Assembly (NCBI GenBank): GCA_017387165.1
Contig: JAFOFS010000263.1
Location: 1 to 6,167, forward strand
DNA: 6,167 nt
DNA from: Clostridia bacterium
GTDB taxonomy: Bacteria > Bacillota > Clostridia > Oscillospirales > Acutalibacteraceae
Direction: 5' to 3'
This document shows positions 1-6,167 of this stretch, piece by piece (position 1 is the first letter of the stretch; every line of letters starts with the position of its first letter). Made by a program: the position numbers and the translations under genes. A model generated the notes under the pieces. It searched no databases. It was given only the letters and a program-made list of their open reading frames with translations, and was not told the origin of the DNA.

Positions 1-1105
1 AGAAGTTGCCGGCATCCTGCAGCTTCTTCAGCTCGGCGTGCGGCTCGAGCAGCGCAAACAGCAGCGCTTTCTGCAGATTACGGAAGCCGGTGACCCAAGC
101 GGACACGCGGTTGATGGATGCATCGAAGTAATCCAGCGCGATGAACACCTTATCCAGGCCGTCGCAGCGGACGATTTCCTTGCACAGCTCCTTGGTCTCG
201 TCGTCAAACAGCACGACGTGGTCGGAGTCCCAGCGGACGCCACGGGTGACGTGCAGCGCCATCTTCTTGTCGTACGCCAGCACCGCGGAGATCTTGTCGG
301 ACACCACCTCGGTCGGATGATAGTGACCGTTGTCCATCAGGCTGATGCAATCCTCACGGGAGTCGGCATACTTGAGGCACCACTCGGCAGAGCCGACGGT
401 GTAGCTTTCCACACCGATACCGAACACCTTCGACTCGGCGCAGGGGAACACCATATCTTTATCAAACTTCTCGGAGAGGATCTCGTCAAAGGACTGCTTG
501 TAGCGCAGACGCGGACCGATGCGGTCGGCCGGAATATCCTTGTAGCCGTCACCCGTCCAGATGTTCATCACGCAGGGCTGACCGAGCTGCTCGGCGATGT
601 ACTGCGAGATGCGGACCGACGCCTTTCCGTGCTCCACCCAGAACTTACGGGTCTCCTCGTTGGGGGAGGACAGGGTCAGCGGATCGCACATCGGATGGCT
701 GAAGAAGGTGGGGTTGAAGTCGCAACCCATACCGCGCTCTTTGCAGAAATCGATCCACTTCTGGAAGTGCTTCGGTTCCAGCTTGTCGCGATCCACCCAG
801 CCGCCGTTCTCCTCATCAAAGATGGCGTAGCAGGCATGAATGTTCATCTTCACCTGACCGGGAACGAGGGACACGACCTTGTCGATATCCGCCATCAGTT
901 CCTCCGGCGTACGGGCACGGCCGGGGTAGTTACCGGTGGTCTGAATACCGCCGGTCAGCGGCTTGTTCGGGTCGGTGTCAAAGCCGCGGACGTCATCGCC
1001 CTGCCAGCAGTGCAGCGCAACGGGAACGGACTTCAGCTTGGCAATGGCCGCATCCACGTCCACACCCAATTTAGCGTATTTGGCTTTTGCTTCTTCGAAA
1101 CTCAT
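1..1105 (-). CDS. rhaA: L-rhamnose isomerase, 3' part cut by window edge
   Basis: This cytoplasmic metal-dependent aldose-ketose isomerase converts L-rhamnose to L-rhamnulose, the first step of rhamnose breakdown. Translation from the ATG at 1105-1103 gives MSFEEAKAKYAKLGVDVDAA and stays open for 368 codons to the left edge. The family is about 420 residues, so roughly the last 50 are missing. All metal-ligand positions known from the E. coli enzyme are recognisable: E224 (AESKVFGIG), D258 and H261 (DNGHYHPTEV), H285 (LHVTRGVRWDSDHVV), D293, D295 and D325 (ALDYFDASINR). The N-terminal LHCWQGDDV and NIHACYA stretches are also typical. The start is fixed by an AGGAGG nine bases upstream, inside the end of rhaB, whose stop lies one base before this ATG. 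That spacing implies co-transcription and probably translational coupling. The assignment is very secure. Only the C-terminus and whatever follows it are unknown. Confidence 0.97.
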   Translation of the reverse strand, partial: MSFEEAKAKYAKLGVDVDAAIAKLKSVPVALHCWQGDDVRGFDTDPNKPLTGGIQTTGNYPGRARTPEELMADIDKVVSLVPGQVKMNIHACYAIFDEENGGWVDRDKLEPKHFQKWIDFCKERGMGCDFNPTFFSHPMCDPLTLSSPNEETRKFWVEHGKASVRISQYIAEQLGQPCVMNIWTGDGYKDIPADRIGPRLRYKQSFDEILSEKFDKDMVFPCAESKVFGIGVESYTVGSAEWCLKYADSREDCISLMDNGHYHPTEVVSDKISAVLAYDKKMALHVTRGVRWDSDHVVLFDDETKELCKEIVRCDGLDKVFIALDYFDASINRVSAWVTGFRNLQKALLFALLEPHAELKKLQDAGNF

Positions 1106-1106
1106 C

Positions 1107-2477
1107 TTACTTTACCTCCTTGATTTCAAACGAACGACGCACCAGCTCACGGCAGGTAGCGAGGTCACAATTTTGATCGTACATAATCTGCGCCAGCAGG
1201 TTGCCGGTCGCGGTGCCTTCCTTCAGACCGGTGTACACCTTGCGGCCGGACACCTCGCCCGTCAGACGGTTTAGGTACTTGTCGGCGCTGCCGCCGCCCA
1301 CGATTTGAATGGCGTTGATCTTCTTGCCGGTCAGACGTTCCAGCTCGTCGGCCGCGTTCTTGTAGGACAGCGCCAGCGACTGGTACACGCATTCCAGCAC
1401 GTCGCCGAGCGGCAGGTCGGGCTGACCCAGCACGGTGCGGATCGCCTCGATCATATCCTCGGGAGCGACGAAGGACGGGTGGTTGCAATCGACGATGCCC
1501 TTGAAATCGCTGGCCATCGCCATTTCCATCATCTCGTCGTAGGTGTACTTCTTGTTGAGGTTCTTGCGGATGTTCTGGAACAGCCACATACCCATAATGT
1601 TCTTGAGGAAACGGAAGCGGTACTCCACGCCGCCCTCGTTGGTGAAGTTGCAGGCGCGGGCTTCCTCGGTGGTGACCGCCACAGCGTTCTCCACACCGAC
1701 CAAGCTCCACGTGCCGGACGAAATGTACATGCTGTCGTCGGTCAGCGGGATGGCCGCCACCGCCGAGGCGGTGTCGTGGCTGGGAGCGCAGATGACCGTC
1801 GCATCAAAGCCGACCTCCTCACGGATCGCATCCGAGAAGTTGCCGATCGGGCTGGCCGGGGTGGACAGCGGCAGGAAGATGGAGGGGTCGATGCCCAGCT
1901 TGGCGAGGATATCGGTATCCCACTGCTTGGTCTCGGCATTGACCAGACCGCCGGTGGTGGCGTTGGTGTACTCGTTGACCATCTTGCCGGTCAAACGCCA
2001 GGACAGGTACTCCGGCATCATCAGGAAGTGCTTCGCGCCGTCCAGCTTGCCGCTCTGCTTGTCGCAGTACAACTGGAAGATGGTGTTGAAGTTGTTGCGG
2101 GCGATGCCGGTCTTGGCATACAGCTCCTCCGCCGATACGATCTCATACACCTTCTCGGGCGCGTCGTCGGTACGGGAATCGCGGTAGCCGAACACCGGGA
2201 GAATCTCCTTCTCGTTCTCGTCCAGCAGGACGTAGTCCACGCCCCACGTGTCGATGGCGACCGTCTTCGGCAGCTTGCCGATCTCCTTGCAGCGAGCGAT
2301 ACCGTTGATCACTTCCTGCGCGAGGCGGTCGTGTTCCCAGGTCAGCTGACCGTTTTCGGTATTGAGGCGATTTTCGAAGCGGTACACTTCCTCCAGCACC
2401 AGGTTACCGTCCTGAACGCTGCCGAGAATGTGACGACCGCTGGAAGCGCCGATGTCTACAGCCAAATAGTAGGTCAT
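1107..2477 (-). CDS. rhaB: Rhamnulokinase (FGGY sugar kinase)
   Basis: This 456-residue cytoplasmic kinase phosphorylates L-rhamnulose at O-1 with ATP. It has the two-lobed actin-like FGGY fold. The N-lobe begins with the phosphate-binding stretch DIGASSGR (8-15) and has IDTWGVDY (75-82). The catalytic base is predicted to be D235 in APSHDTASAVAA, matching D237 of E. coli RhaB. The C-lobe opens with the nucleotide-binding SSGTWSLVG (253-261) and carries the adenosine motif IVGGGSADKYLNRLTG (392-407). Length is at the short end for the family, whose E. coli member is about 489 residues, but both lobes look complete. One oddity is at 417-426: the loop usually written GPxEATAxGN reads GLKEGTATGN here. 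The ATG at 2477 is supported by a GGAGG nine bases upstream. The gene lies 15 bp after the rhamnosidase gene and one base before rhaA. Distinguishing it from xylulose or glycerol kinases rests on the SHDTASA and GTWSLVG motifs and on the adjoining isomerase. Confidence 0.96.
   Translation of the reverse strand: MTYYLAVDIGASSGRHILGSVQDGNLVLEEVYRFENRLNTENGQLTWEHDRLAQEVINGIARCKEIGKLPKTVAIDTWGVDYVLLDENEKEILPVFGYRDSRTDDAPEKVYEIVSAEELYAKTGIARNNFNTIFQLYCDKQSGKLDGAKHFLMMPEYLSWRLTGKMVNEYTNATTGGLVNAETKQWDTDILAKLGIDPSIFLPLSTPASPIGNFSDAIREEVGFDATVICAPSHDTASAVAAIPLTDDSMYISSGTWSLVGVENAVAVTTEEARACNFTNEGGVEYRFRFLKNIMGMWLFQNIRKNLNKKYTYDEMMEMAMASDFKGIVDCNHPSFVAPEDMIEAIRTVLGQPDLPLGDVLECVYQSLALSYKNAADELERLTGKKINAIQIVGGGSADKYLNRLTGEVSGRKVYTGLKEGTATGNLLAQIMYDQNCDLATCRELVRRSFEIKEVK
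1115..1120 (-). promoter_or_regulatory. Ribosome binding site of rhaA
   Basis: The minus strand reads AGGAGG here, followed by nine bases and then the rhaA ATG. The site lies wholly inside the last codons of rhaB (the codons for Ile-Lys-Glu-Val-Lys), so ribosomes finishing rhaB uncover or reuse it. It decides the rhaA start. Confidence 0.9.
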
Positions 2478-2486
2478 TATTGAAAA

Positions 2487-2491
2487 CCTCC
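2487..2491 (-). promoter_or_regulatory. Ribosome binding site of rhaB
   Basis: GGAGG on the minus strand lies nine bases before the rhaB ATG and just after the TAA of the rhamnosidase gene. An ATG overlapping that TAA (2494-2492) is out of frame with rhaB and has no own Shine-Dalgarno, so it is not taken as a start. Confidence 0.88.
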
Positions 2492-2492
2492 A

Positions 2493-4106
2493 TTAAAATT
2501 TTTCAATTAAATTTGTCGTAACCGGCGAGACCACCGTGATCTCTCCGTTCTTGACCGTTACAGTCAGGTCACCCTCCCGCATCGGGACGGTCACCTCGAG
2601 GTCGGTCAGACCGCACAGGTGGGGCTCCACCGTGACCGTCTTGCCGCCGTCCTCTATGCAGATACCGGCGATGTATTCCATAAAGAATGCCAGCACGCCG
2701 CAGGACCACGCATGGCACAGCGAATGGCGGAACTGCTGATAGCAGAACTTGCCGAAATCGCCGTGGATATCCAGCTCACCCTCGGCCGGCAGCCGATCGA
2801 TGCGGCCGCTGCCCTCCAGCCAACGGATATCGAAATCCTCCCAGAAGCTGGTGGCGCCGCGGGAAAGCATACCGCCGTAATATTCCTTCAGCATCGACAG
2901 CATCTCGGTGCCGCCGGCTTTCGCGGTGGCGGTGAGGATGTAGTAGGACATAAAGGTGGACAGATCCGCCGCACCGCCTGCCTGCAGCATCGCAGCGTCG
3001 TCCGCTTGGCGGCGACCTGCCAGCACCTGAAAGGCGCGGATCGGCTTGCGGTCGGTGGGAATATCGACGTATTTCTCCAACTTCCGCAGGATGTCACGGC
3101 AATCGGCGTTTTCCTCCATCGAGAGCAGCTTTTCCGCCGTGTAGCGGAGCATCGAAGCAACGCCTGCCGGTGCGCCCTCGGTCTGGTGGGTAGACCAATC
3201 GAGGAAATATTCCATTCCGTAGCCGTCGGGGAACACCATCTCGCCGTCCTCGCGGATACAATCGTTGATGTGCTTCATCACCGCGACCGCGTATTCGCGA
3301 TGCGCCTTGTAAAATTCTTTGTCGCCGGTGGTACGGCAGTAGTCGCAGAGGTTAACCACCCACCATGCGGAGTAGGACGGAATGTTGTTCATCCAACCGT
3401 CAGCGGGGGTCTCCGACTTGAGGAAGAGAAGCGAGTTGACGACATGGGGGGTCTCACCAAACAGATACATCGAGGTGAGCGTCTCGGGATGCAGGTCGCC
3501 GCACCACACCAGACGGTCGCGCTTGATGCCGTCCCAGATATAGCCGTTTTGCATACACAGCTTGAGCGTATACGCCGCCGTGTGCAAAATATCGTTTAAG
3601 AGTTGGTCGTTGGTCGTGAAGGTGGCTTCCCTCTCAAACTCGGGCAGCAGCGACACCGCAAAAATATTACGGATGAGCACCTCCGCATCGGACAACAGTT
3701 CCAGCCGCACGAAGCGGTAACCGGTCTGTCCGAAGGTGAGGTCGGACATATTGGAGACCATCACCTCGAAATCGCGGGGAGAATGGTCGTTGGTCGCGTT
3801 CTTGACGCCGATGGTGGAGCAAGCCTCCGACATCGACTCACCGAAGGTCACGCGGAAGCTCACCGTACCGGGAGCCGCGCGGGTGATGAGGCGCACGCCA
3901 CCGCATATCTCTTTACCGAAATCCAGCAGCACCCACGAGCCGCCGCCTTGGAAATGCGCGCAGTGGGCAGTGGAAAACGTCATGGCCGTCGCCTTCGGCA
4001 CCGTCAGTTCCTCCGTATGCGCTACGCGGTGGGAATCCGCTACCGAAACGGGAACCCATTCCTCGCGCCGCTCGGTCCGTTGCAGGCCGTCGCCGTGAAT
4101 GATCAT
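2493..4106 (-). CDS. Compact intracellular GH78-type alpha-L-rhamnosidase
   Basis: This predicted glycoside hydrolase releases terminal alpha-L-rhamnose by the inverting mechanism. The preferred product is 537 residues, starting MIIHGDGLQRTERREEWVPV at the ATG 4106-4104. A GGAGG lies six bases upstream of that ATG. An in-frame TTG at 4127 would add seven residues but overlaps this ribosome binding site. Residues about 45-150 form a beta-rich N-terminal domain with the typical stretch DFGKEICGGVRL. An (alpha/alpha)6 barrel follows at about 160-475, and a short C-terminal beta domain containing VEPHLCGLTDLEVTVP at about 485-535. The family signature WDGIKRDRLVWCGD supplies D192, D197 and D204. 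SFWEDFD near 420-426 offers E423 as candidate general base, and SLCHAWSCG (462-470) is the usual His-containing motif. Many GH78 enzymes exceed 850 residues; this one lacks the extra beta domains and has no signal peptide or membrane segment. It would therefore act on imported rhamnosides. The family is secure; activity on a given substrate is inferred from the rhaBA context. Confidence 0.85.
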   Translation of the reverse strand: MIIHGDGLQRTERREEWVPVSVADSHRVAHTEELTVPKATAMTFSTAHCAHFQGGGSWVLLDFGKEICGGVRLITRAAPGTVSFRVTFGESMSEACSTIGVKNATNDHSPRDFEVMVSNMSDLTFGQTGYRFVRLELLSDAEVLIRNIFAVSLLPEFEREATFTTNDQLLNDILHTAAYTLKLCMQNGYIWDGIKRDRLVWCGDLHPETLTSMYLFGETPHVVNSLLFLKSETPADGWMNNIPSYSAWWVVNLCDYCRTTGDKEFYKAHREYAVAVMKHINDCIREDGEMVFPDGYGMEYFLDWSTHQTEGAPAGVASMLRYTAEKLLSMEENADCRDILRKLEKYVDIPTDRKPIRAFQVLAGRRQADDAAMLQAGGAADLSTFMSYYILTATAKAGGTEMLSMLKEYYGGMLSRGATSFWEDFDIRWLEGSGRIDRLPAEGELDIHGDFGKFCYQQFRHSLCHAWSCGVLAFFMEYIAGICIEDGGKTVTVEPHLCGLTDLEVTVPMREGDLTVTVKNGEITVVSPVTTNLIEKF

Positions 4107-4112
4107 AGCCAA

Positions 4113-4117
4113 CCTCC
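4113..4117 (-). promoter_or_regulatory. Ribosome binding site that sets the rhamnosidase start
   Basis: GGAGG (within GGGAGGTT) on the minus strand, six bases before the ATG at 4106-4104. It argues for that ATG over the longer frame opening with TTG at 4127, which would have to be read through the site. Confidence 0.88.
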
Positions 4118-4120
4118 CTA

Positions 4121-4135
4121 GGTGCAAATTTTACC
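4121..4135. promoter_or_regulatory. Imperfect 15-bp dyad, possible operator in the rha leader
   Basis: GGTGCAAATTTTACC is a dyad centred on 4128. The GGT/ACC ends and the inner AA/TT match, giving ten of fourteen symmetric positions. It occupies roughly +2 to +16 relative to the predicted rha start site near 4136, a usual position for a repressor that blocks early transcription. No regulator gene is in the window, so binding is only an inference. The sequence is AT-rich, so chance symmetry is possible. Confidence 0.35.
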
Positions 4136-4142
4136 ATTTATC

Positions 4143-4171
4143 ATTATAAACTTTTTTAAAGCAATATGCAA
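4143..4171 (-). promoter_or_regulatory. Sigma-A-type promoter of the rha operon
   Basis: On the minus strand, TTGCAT (4171-4166) and a perfect TATAAT (4148-4143) are separated by 17 bases. Transcription would begin near 4136 and give a leader of about 30 bases that carries the rhamnosidase ribosome binding site. The weak -35 (three of six consensus bases) fits a regulated promoter that may need an activator. The start site is predicted from spacing only. Confidence 0.75.
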
Positions 4172-4199
4172 GAGGAAAAGCGGAAAAATAATTTTGTTG

Positions 4200-4216
4200 A
4201 GACAGGGTTACCGTCT
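4200..4216. promoter_or_regulatory. Imperfect 17-bp dyad between the divergent promoters
   Basis: AGACAGGGTTACCGTCT has AGAC/GTCT ends and additional G/C matches inside, centred on 4208. It ends at the first base of the recJ -35 box and lies about 30-45 bp upstream of the rha -35 box. A protein bound here could activate rha or interfere with recJ. It is too long-looped to be a terminator, has no U-tract, and no regulator gene is visible. The call is tentative. Confidence 0.3.
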
Positions 4217-4244
4217 TGCAATTTATAGGTAAAAATGATAGAAT
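4216..4244 (+). promoter_or_regulatory. Sigma-A-type promoter of recJ, extended -10
   Basis: TTGCAA (4216-4221) and TAGAAT (4239-4244) are 17 bases apart. The -10 is preceded by TG plus one base (4236-4238), an extended -10 element. Transcription is expected to begin near 4251, giving a leader of about 36 bases before the ATG at 4287. Both boxes match consensus well (four and five of six). Confidence 0.75.
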
Positions 4245-4286
4245 AAAAAAGATTAGAATAAAATTTGATTGAGGTATGGAAGCAGT

Positions 4287-6167
4287 ATGAGTAAGATGAA
4301 GCGATGGGTGTTTGCGCCGCTGGATAAAACGGCGGCGGCAGAACTGGCGGAGGAGAGCAAAATCCCCTCCTTTTTGGCGCTGCTGCTGGCGGCACGCGGT
4401 ATCACCACCGCCGACGAGGCGGAGCAGTTTTTGGGTTGCGGCGAACTGACCGACGACCCGTTTGCGTTTGCGGATATGGATGCGGCGGTGTTCCGCATTC
4501 AGCAGGCGCTGGACAACGGCGAAAAAATGATGATCTTCGGTGACTACGACGCCGACGGCGTCACCGCCACGGTGCTGTTGTATTCGTATCTGAAAGAAAA
4601 AGGCGCGGACGTGGATTTCCGTCTGCCCCGCCGCGACGGTGAGGGCTACGGCCTCCACCGCTCCGAGCTGGAGGAGATGGCGGCGGTCGGCACGCGGCTC
4701 ATCATCACGGTGGACAACGGCATCACCGCGGTGGAGGAAGCCGAGGCCGCCAAGGCGCTGGGGATGGATATGGTCATCACCGACCACCACATGCCGCAGG
4801 AACGGCTGCCGGAGGCGGTCGCGGTGGTGGATCCCCACCGTCCCGATTGCGAAAGCGAATGTAAAGACTACGCCGGTGTCGGCGTGGCGTTTAAGCTGGT
4901 CTGCGCCCTCGAGGGGGACAGCGACTGGGCGCTGGAGCAATACAGCGATCTGGTCGCCATCGGTACGCTTGCGGACGTGATGCTGCTGCGCGGTGAAAAC
5001 CGCCTGCTGGTCAAGCGTGGACTGGAAAAGCTCAACCGTGCGCCCCGTCTTGGCTTGGAAAAGCTCTTGGAGGCGGCCGGCGGCAACAAAAAGCAGACCT
5101 CCACCTCGGCGGTATTCACCCTTGCTCCGCGTATCAACGCGGCGGGGCGTATGGGCGACCCGACGATCGCGACCGCTCTGCTGCTCTCCACCGATCCGGC
5201 GGAGGCAACCGAACTGGCGGAGCAGATCAACCGCACCAACGCCGACCGCCAAAAGAGCGAGGCGGATATTCTGGTGGAGCTGGACCGCGTGCTGGAGCAG
5301 CATCCCGAATGGCTGAACGACCGCGTGCTGGTGGTGGCCGGTCACGAGTGGCACAACGGTGTCATCGGTATCCTTGCCGCCCGTCTGCTGGAACGCACCG
5401 GCAAGCCGTGCATTCTGCTGTCGGTGGACAGCGACGGCTTCGCCAAGGGCAGCGGACGCAGCATCAGCGGCTTCTCGCTGCTGGCGGCCATCACCGCCTG
5501 CGCCGATCTGCTGGAGAATTTCGGCGGTCACGAGCTGGCGGCAGGGGTCGGTCTCCGCGAGGAGAACATTGACGCGTTCCGCCGCCGTATCAACCGCTAC
5601 GCCGCGGAGAATTATCCCATTCCGCCGGTGCCGACCATGACGCTGGATTTCAAATTGTCCCCCAGTCAGATCGACCTCGACAAGATCGACCAGTTGGAAC
5701 GGCTGGAGCCGTTCGGCAGCGGCAATCCGCAGCCGGTCTTCGGTCTGTACAATATGCAGGTCACCGCCATCACCCCCGTCGGCGGCGGCAAGCACCTGCG
5801 CCTCAACCTCAGCCGCGATCGGGTGACCCTGCCGGCGATGTGGTTCCGCGTCACGCAGGAGGAATGCCCGTTTGCCATCGGGGATACGGTCAACGCGGCG
5901 GTCACCTTTGAACGCAACGAATTCCGCGGCGTTGCCTCGGTTTCCACCCAGATCAAGGAGATCGCTTTCGCGGATATCGACCAGGACGAGCAGATCGGCG
6001 CGTATCAGGATATGGACGCGCTTGCCCGCGGCGAAACGCCGCTGCATCTCTCCCCTGCCGAGCTGGCCCCCACCCGTGACCAATGCGGCGTGCTGTACAA
6101 GTACCTCCGCGCCGGCGGCGGCTTCGTCGGTCGGGCGTATAAGCTGATGCACGTCCTGCGCGGCACC
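4287..6167 (+). CDS. recJ: Single-stranded-DNA 5'-3' exonuclease RecJ, cut by right edge
   Basis: RecJ degrades single-stranded DNA 5' to 3' in recombinational, mismatch and base-excision repair, using Mn2+ or Mg2+. The frame opens at ATG 4287 (MSKMKRWVFAPLDKTAAAEL) and runs 627 codons to the window end without a stop. DHH-domain motifs appear in order: DYDADG (86-91), VDNGI (142-146), DHH (166-168) and IGTLADV with D230. RINAAGR follows at 282-288. The DHHA1 part shows GHEWHNGVIG (352-361), SGRS (389-392) and GGHE around H415. EPFGSGNPQPVF (474-485) leads into the OB-fold DNA-binding domain, to about 575. Residues after about 590 (LAPTRDQCGVLYKYLR) look like the extra C-terminal domain of the long Firmicute form. 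The start is less certain than the identity: a GAGG lies 12 bases upstream, and a second in-frame ATG sits at 4296. It has its own promoter and diverges from the rhamnose operon. Confidence 0.97.
   Translation, partial: MSKMKRWVFAPLDKTAAAELAEESKIPSFLALLLAARGITTADEAEQFLGCGELTDDPFAFADMDAAVFRIQQALDNGEKMMIFGDYDADGVTATVLLYSYLKEKGADVDFRLPRRDGEGYGLHRSELEEMAAVGTRLIITVDNGITAVEEAEAAKALGMDMVITDHHMPQERLPEAVAVVDPHRPDCESECKDYAGVGVAFKLVCALEGDSDWALEQYSDLVAIGTLADVMLLRGENRLLVKRGLEKLNRAPRLGLEKLLEAAGGNKKQTSTSAVFTLAPRINAAGRMGDPTIATALLLSTDPAEATELAEQINRTNADRQKSEADILVELDRVLEQHPEWLNDRVLVVAGHEWHNGVIGILAARLLERTGKPCILLSVDSDGFAKGSGRSISGFSLLAAITACADLLENFGGHELAAGVGLREENIDAFRRRINRYAAENYPIPPVPTMTLDFKLSPSQIDLDKIDQLERLEPFGSGNPQPVFGLYNMQVTAITPVGGGKHLRLNLSRDRVTLPAMWFRVTQEECPFAIGDTVNAAVTFERNEFRGVASVSTQIKEIAFADIDQDEQIGAYQDMDALARGETPLHLSPAELAPTRDQCGVLYKYLRAGGGFVGRAYKLMHVLRGT

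Noticed and set aside
38..1123. Plus-strand 361-codon frame opposite rhaA
   Set aside because: The minus strand encodes rhamnose isomerase with all metal ligands. The plus-strand product is a codon-bias shadow without a ribosome site or domain.
1305..2483. Plus-strand 392-codon frame opposite rhaB
   Set aside because: The minus strand encodes a complete FGGY kinase. The antisense product shows no family motif.
2478..2492. Terminator or promoter between the rhamnosidase gene and rhaB
   Set aside because: The 15-bp gap holds only the rhaB ribosome binding site, with no hairpin and no room for a promoter.
2619..3599. Plus-strand 326-codon frame opposite the rhamnosidase gene
   Set aside because: The GH78 signature is on the minus strand. 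The antisense frame has no ribosome binding site and only a compositionally biased product.
4107..4127. Seven-residue N-terminal extension of the rhamnosidase from TTG at 4127
   Set aside because: The ATG at 4106 has a strong GGAGG six bases upstream, and the extension would read through that site.
4172..4190. Catabolite-control (cre-like) site in the GAAAAGCGGAAAAA stretch
   Set aside because: Only one half matches the expected palindrome; the second half is A-rich instead of complementary.
4131..6152. Minus-strand 673-codon frame as a real gene
   Set aside because: It lies opposite recJ, whose motifs leave no doubt about the coding strand. The translated product is a low-information mix of Arg, His, Gln, Val and Ala with no recognisable domain, and its 3' end runs through both promoters.

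Overview
The window is about 6.2 kb of bacterial chromosome with GC-rich coding sequence and one short AT-rich intergenic gap. It carries two transcription units that diverge from that gap (about 4107-4286). Strong AGGAGG-type ribosome binding sites, sigma-A-like promoters, a long-form RecJ and GC-rich codon choice together suggest a GC-rich Firmicute, probably a gut-type Clostridia (Oscillospirales-like) member. That placement is an inference from style, not from a marker gene.

The left unit (minus strand, 4106 down past position 1) is an L-rhamnose catabolic operon. It has, in order, a cytoplasmic GH78-type alpha-L-rhamnosidase (4106-2493), rhamnulokinase rhaB (2477-1107) and L-rhamnose isomerase rhaA (1105 to beyond the left edge). 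Gaps are 15 bp and 1 bp, and each gene has its own well-placed Shine-Dalgarno. Together they would release L-rhamnose from an imported rhamnoside, isomerise it to L-rhamnulose and phosphorylate it to L-rhamnulose-1-phosphate. The aldolase, transporter and regulator expected to complete the pathway are not in the window and may lie beyond the left edge.

The right unit (plus strand, 4287 to the right edge) is recJ, the single-strand 5'-3' exonuclease of recombination and repair. It is cut by the window end after 627 codons, with every DHH and DHHA1 motif visible.

The 180-bp divergent region holds a convincing promoter for each unit. It also holds two imperfect dyads that could be operators; one sits right after the predicted rha start site. 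The rest of the window is densely coding. I see no RNA gene, insertion sequence, CRISPR array or clear terminator. Very long antisense open frames, up to 673 codons opposite recJ, are judged to be codon-bias shadows. I found no convincing new biological system. The points worth a second look are the compact intracellular rhamnosidase with Asp at the usual Glu acid position, a variant C-terminal motif in RhaB, and the putative operators.
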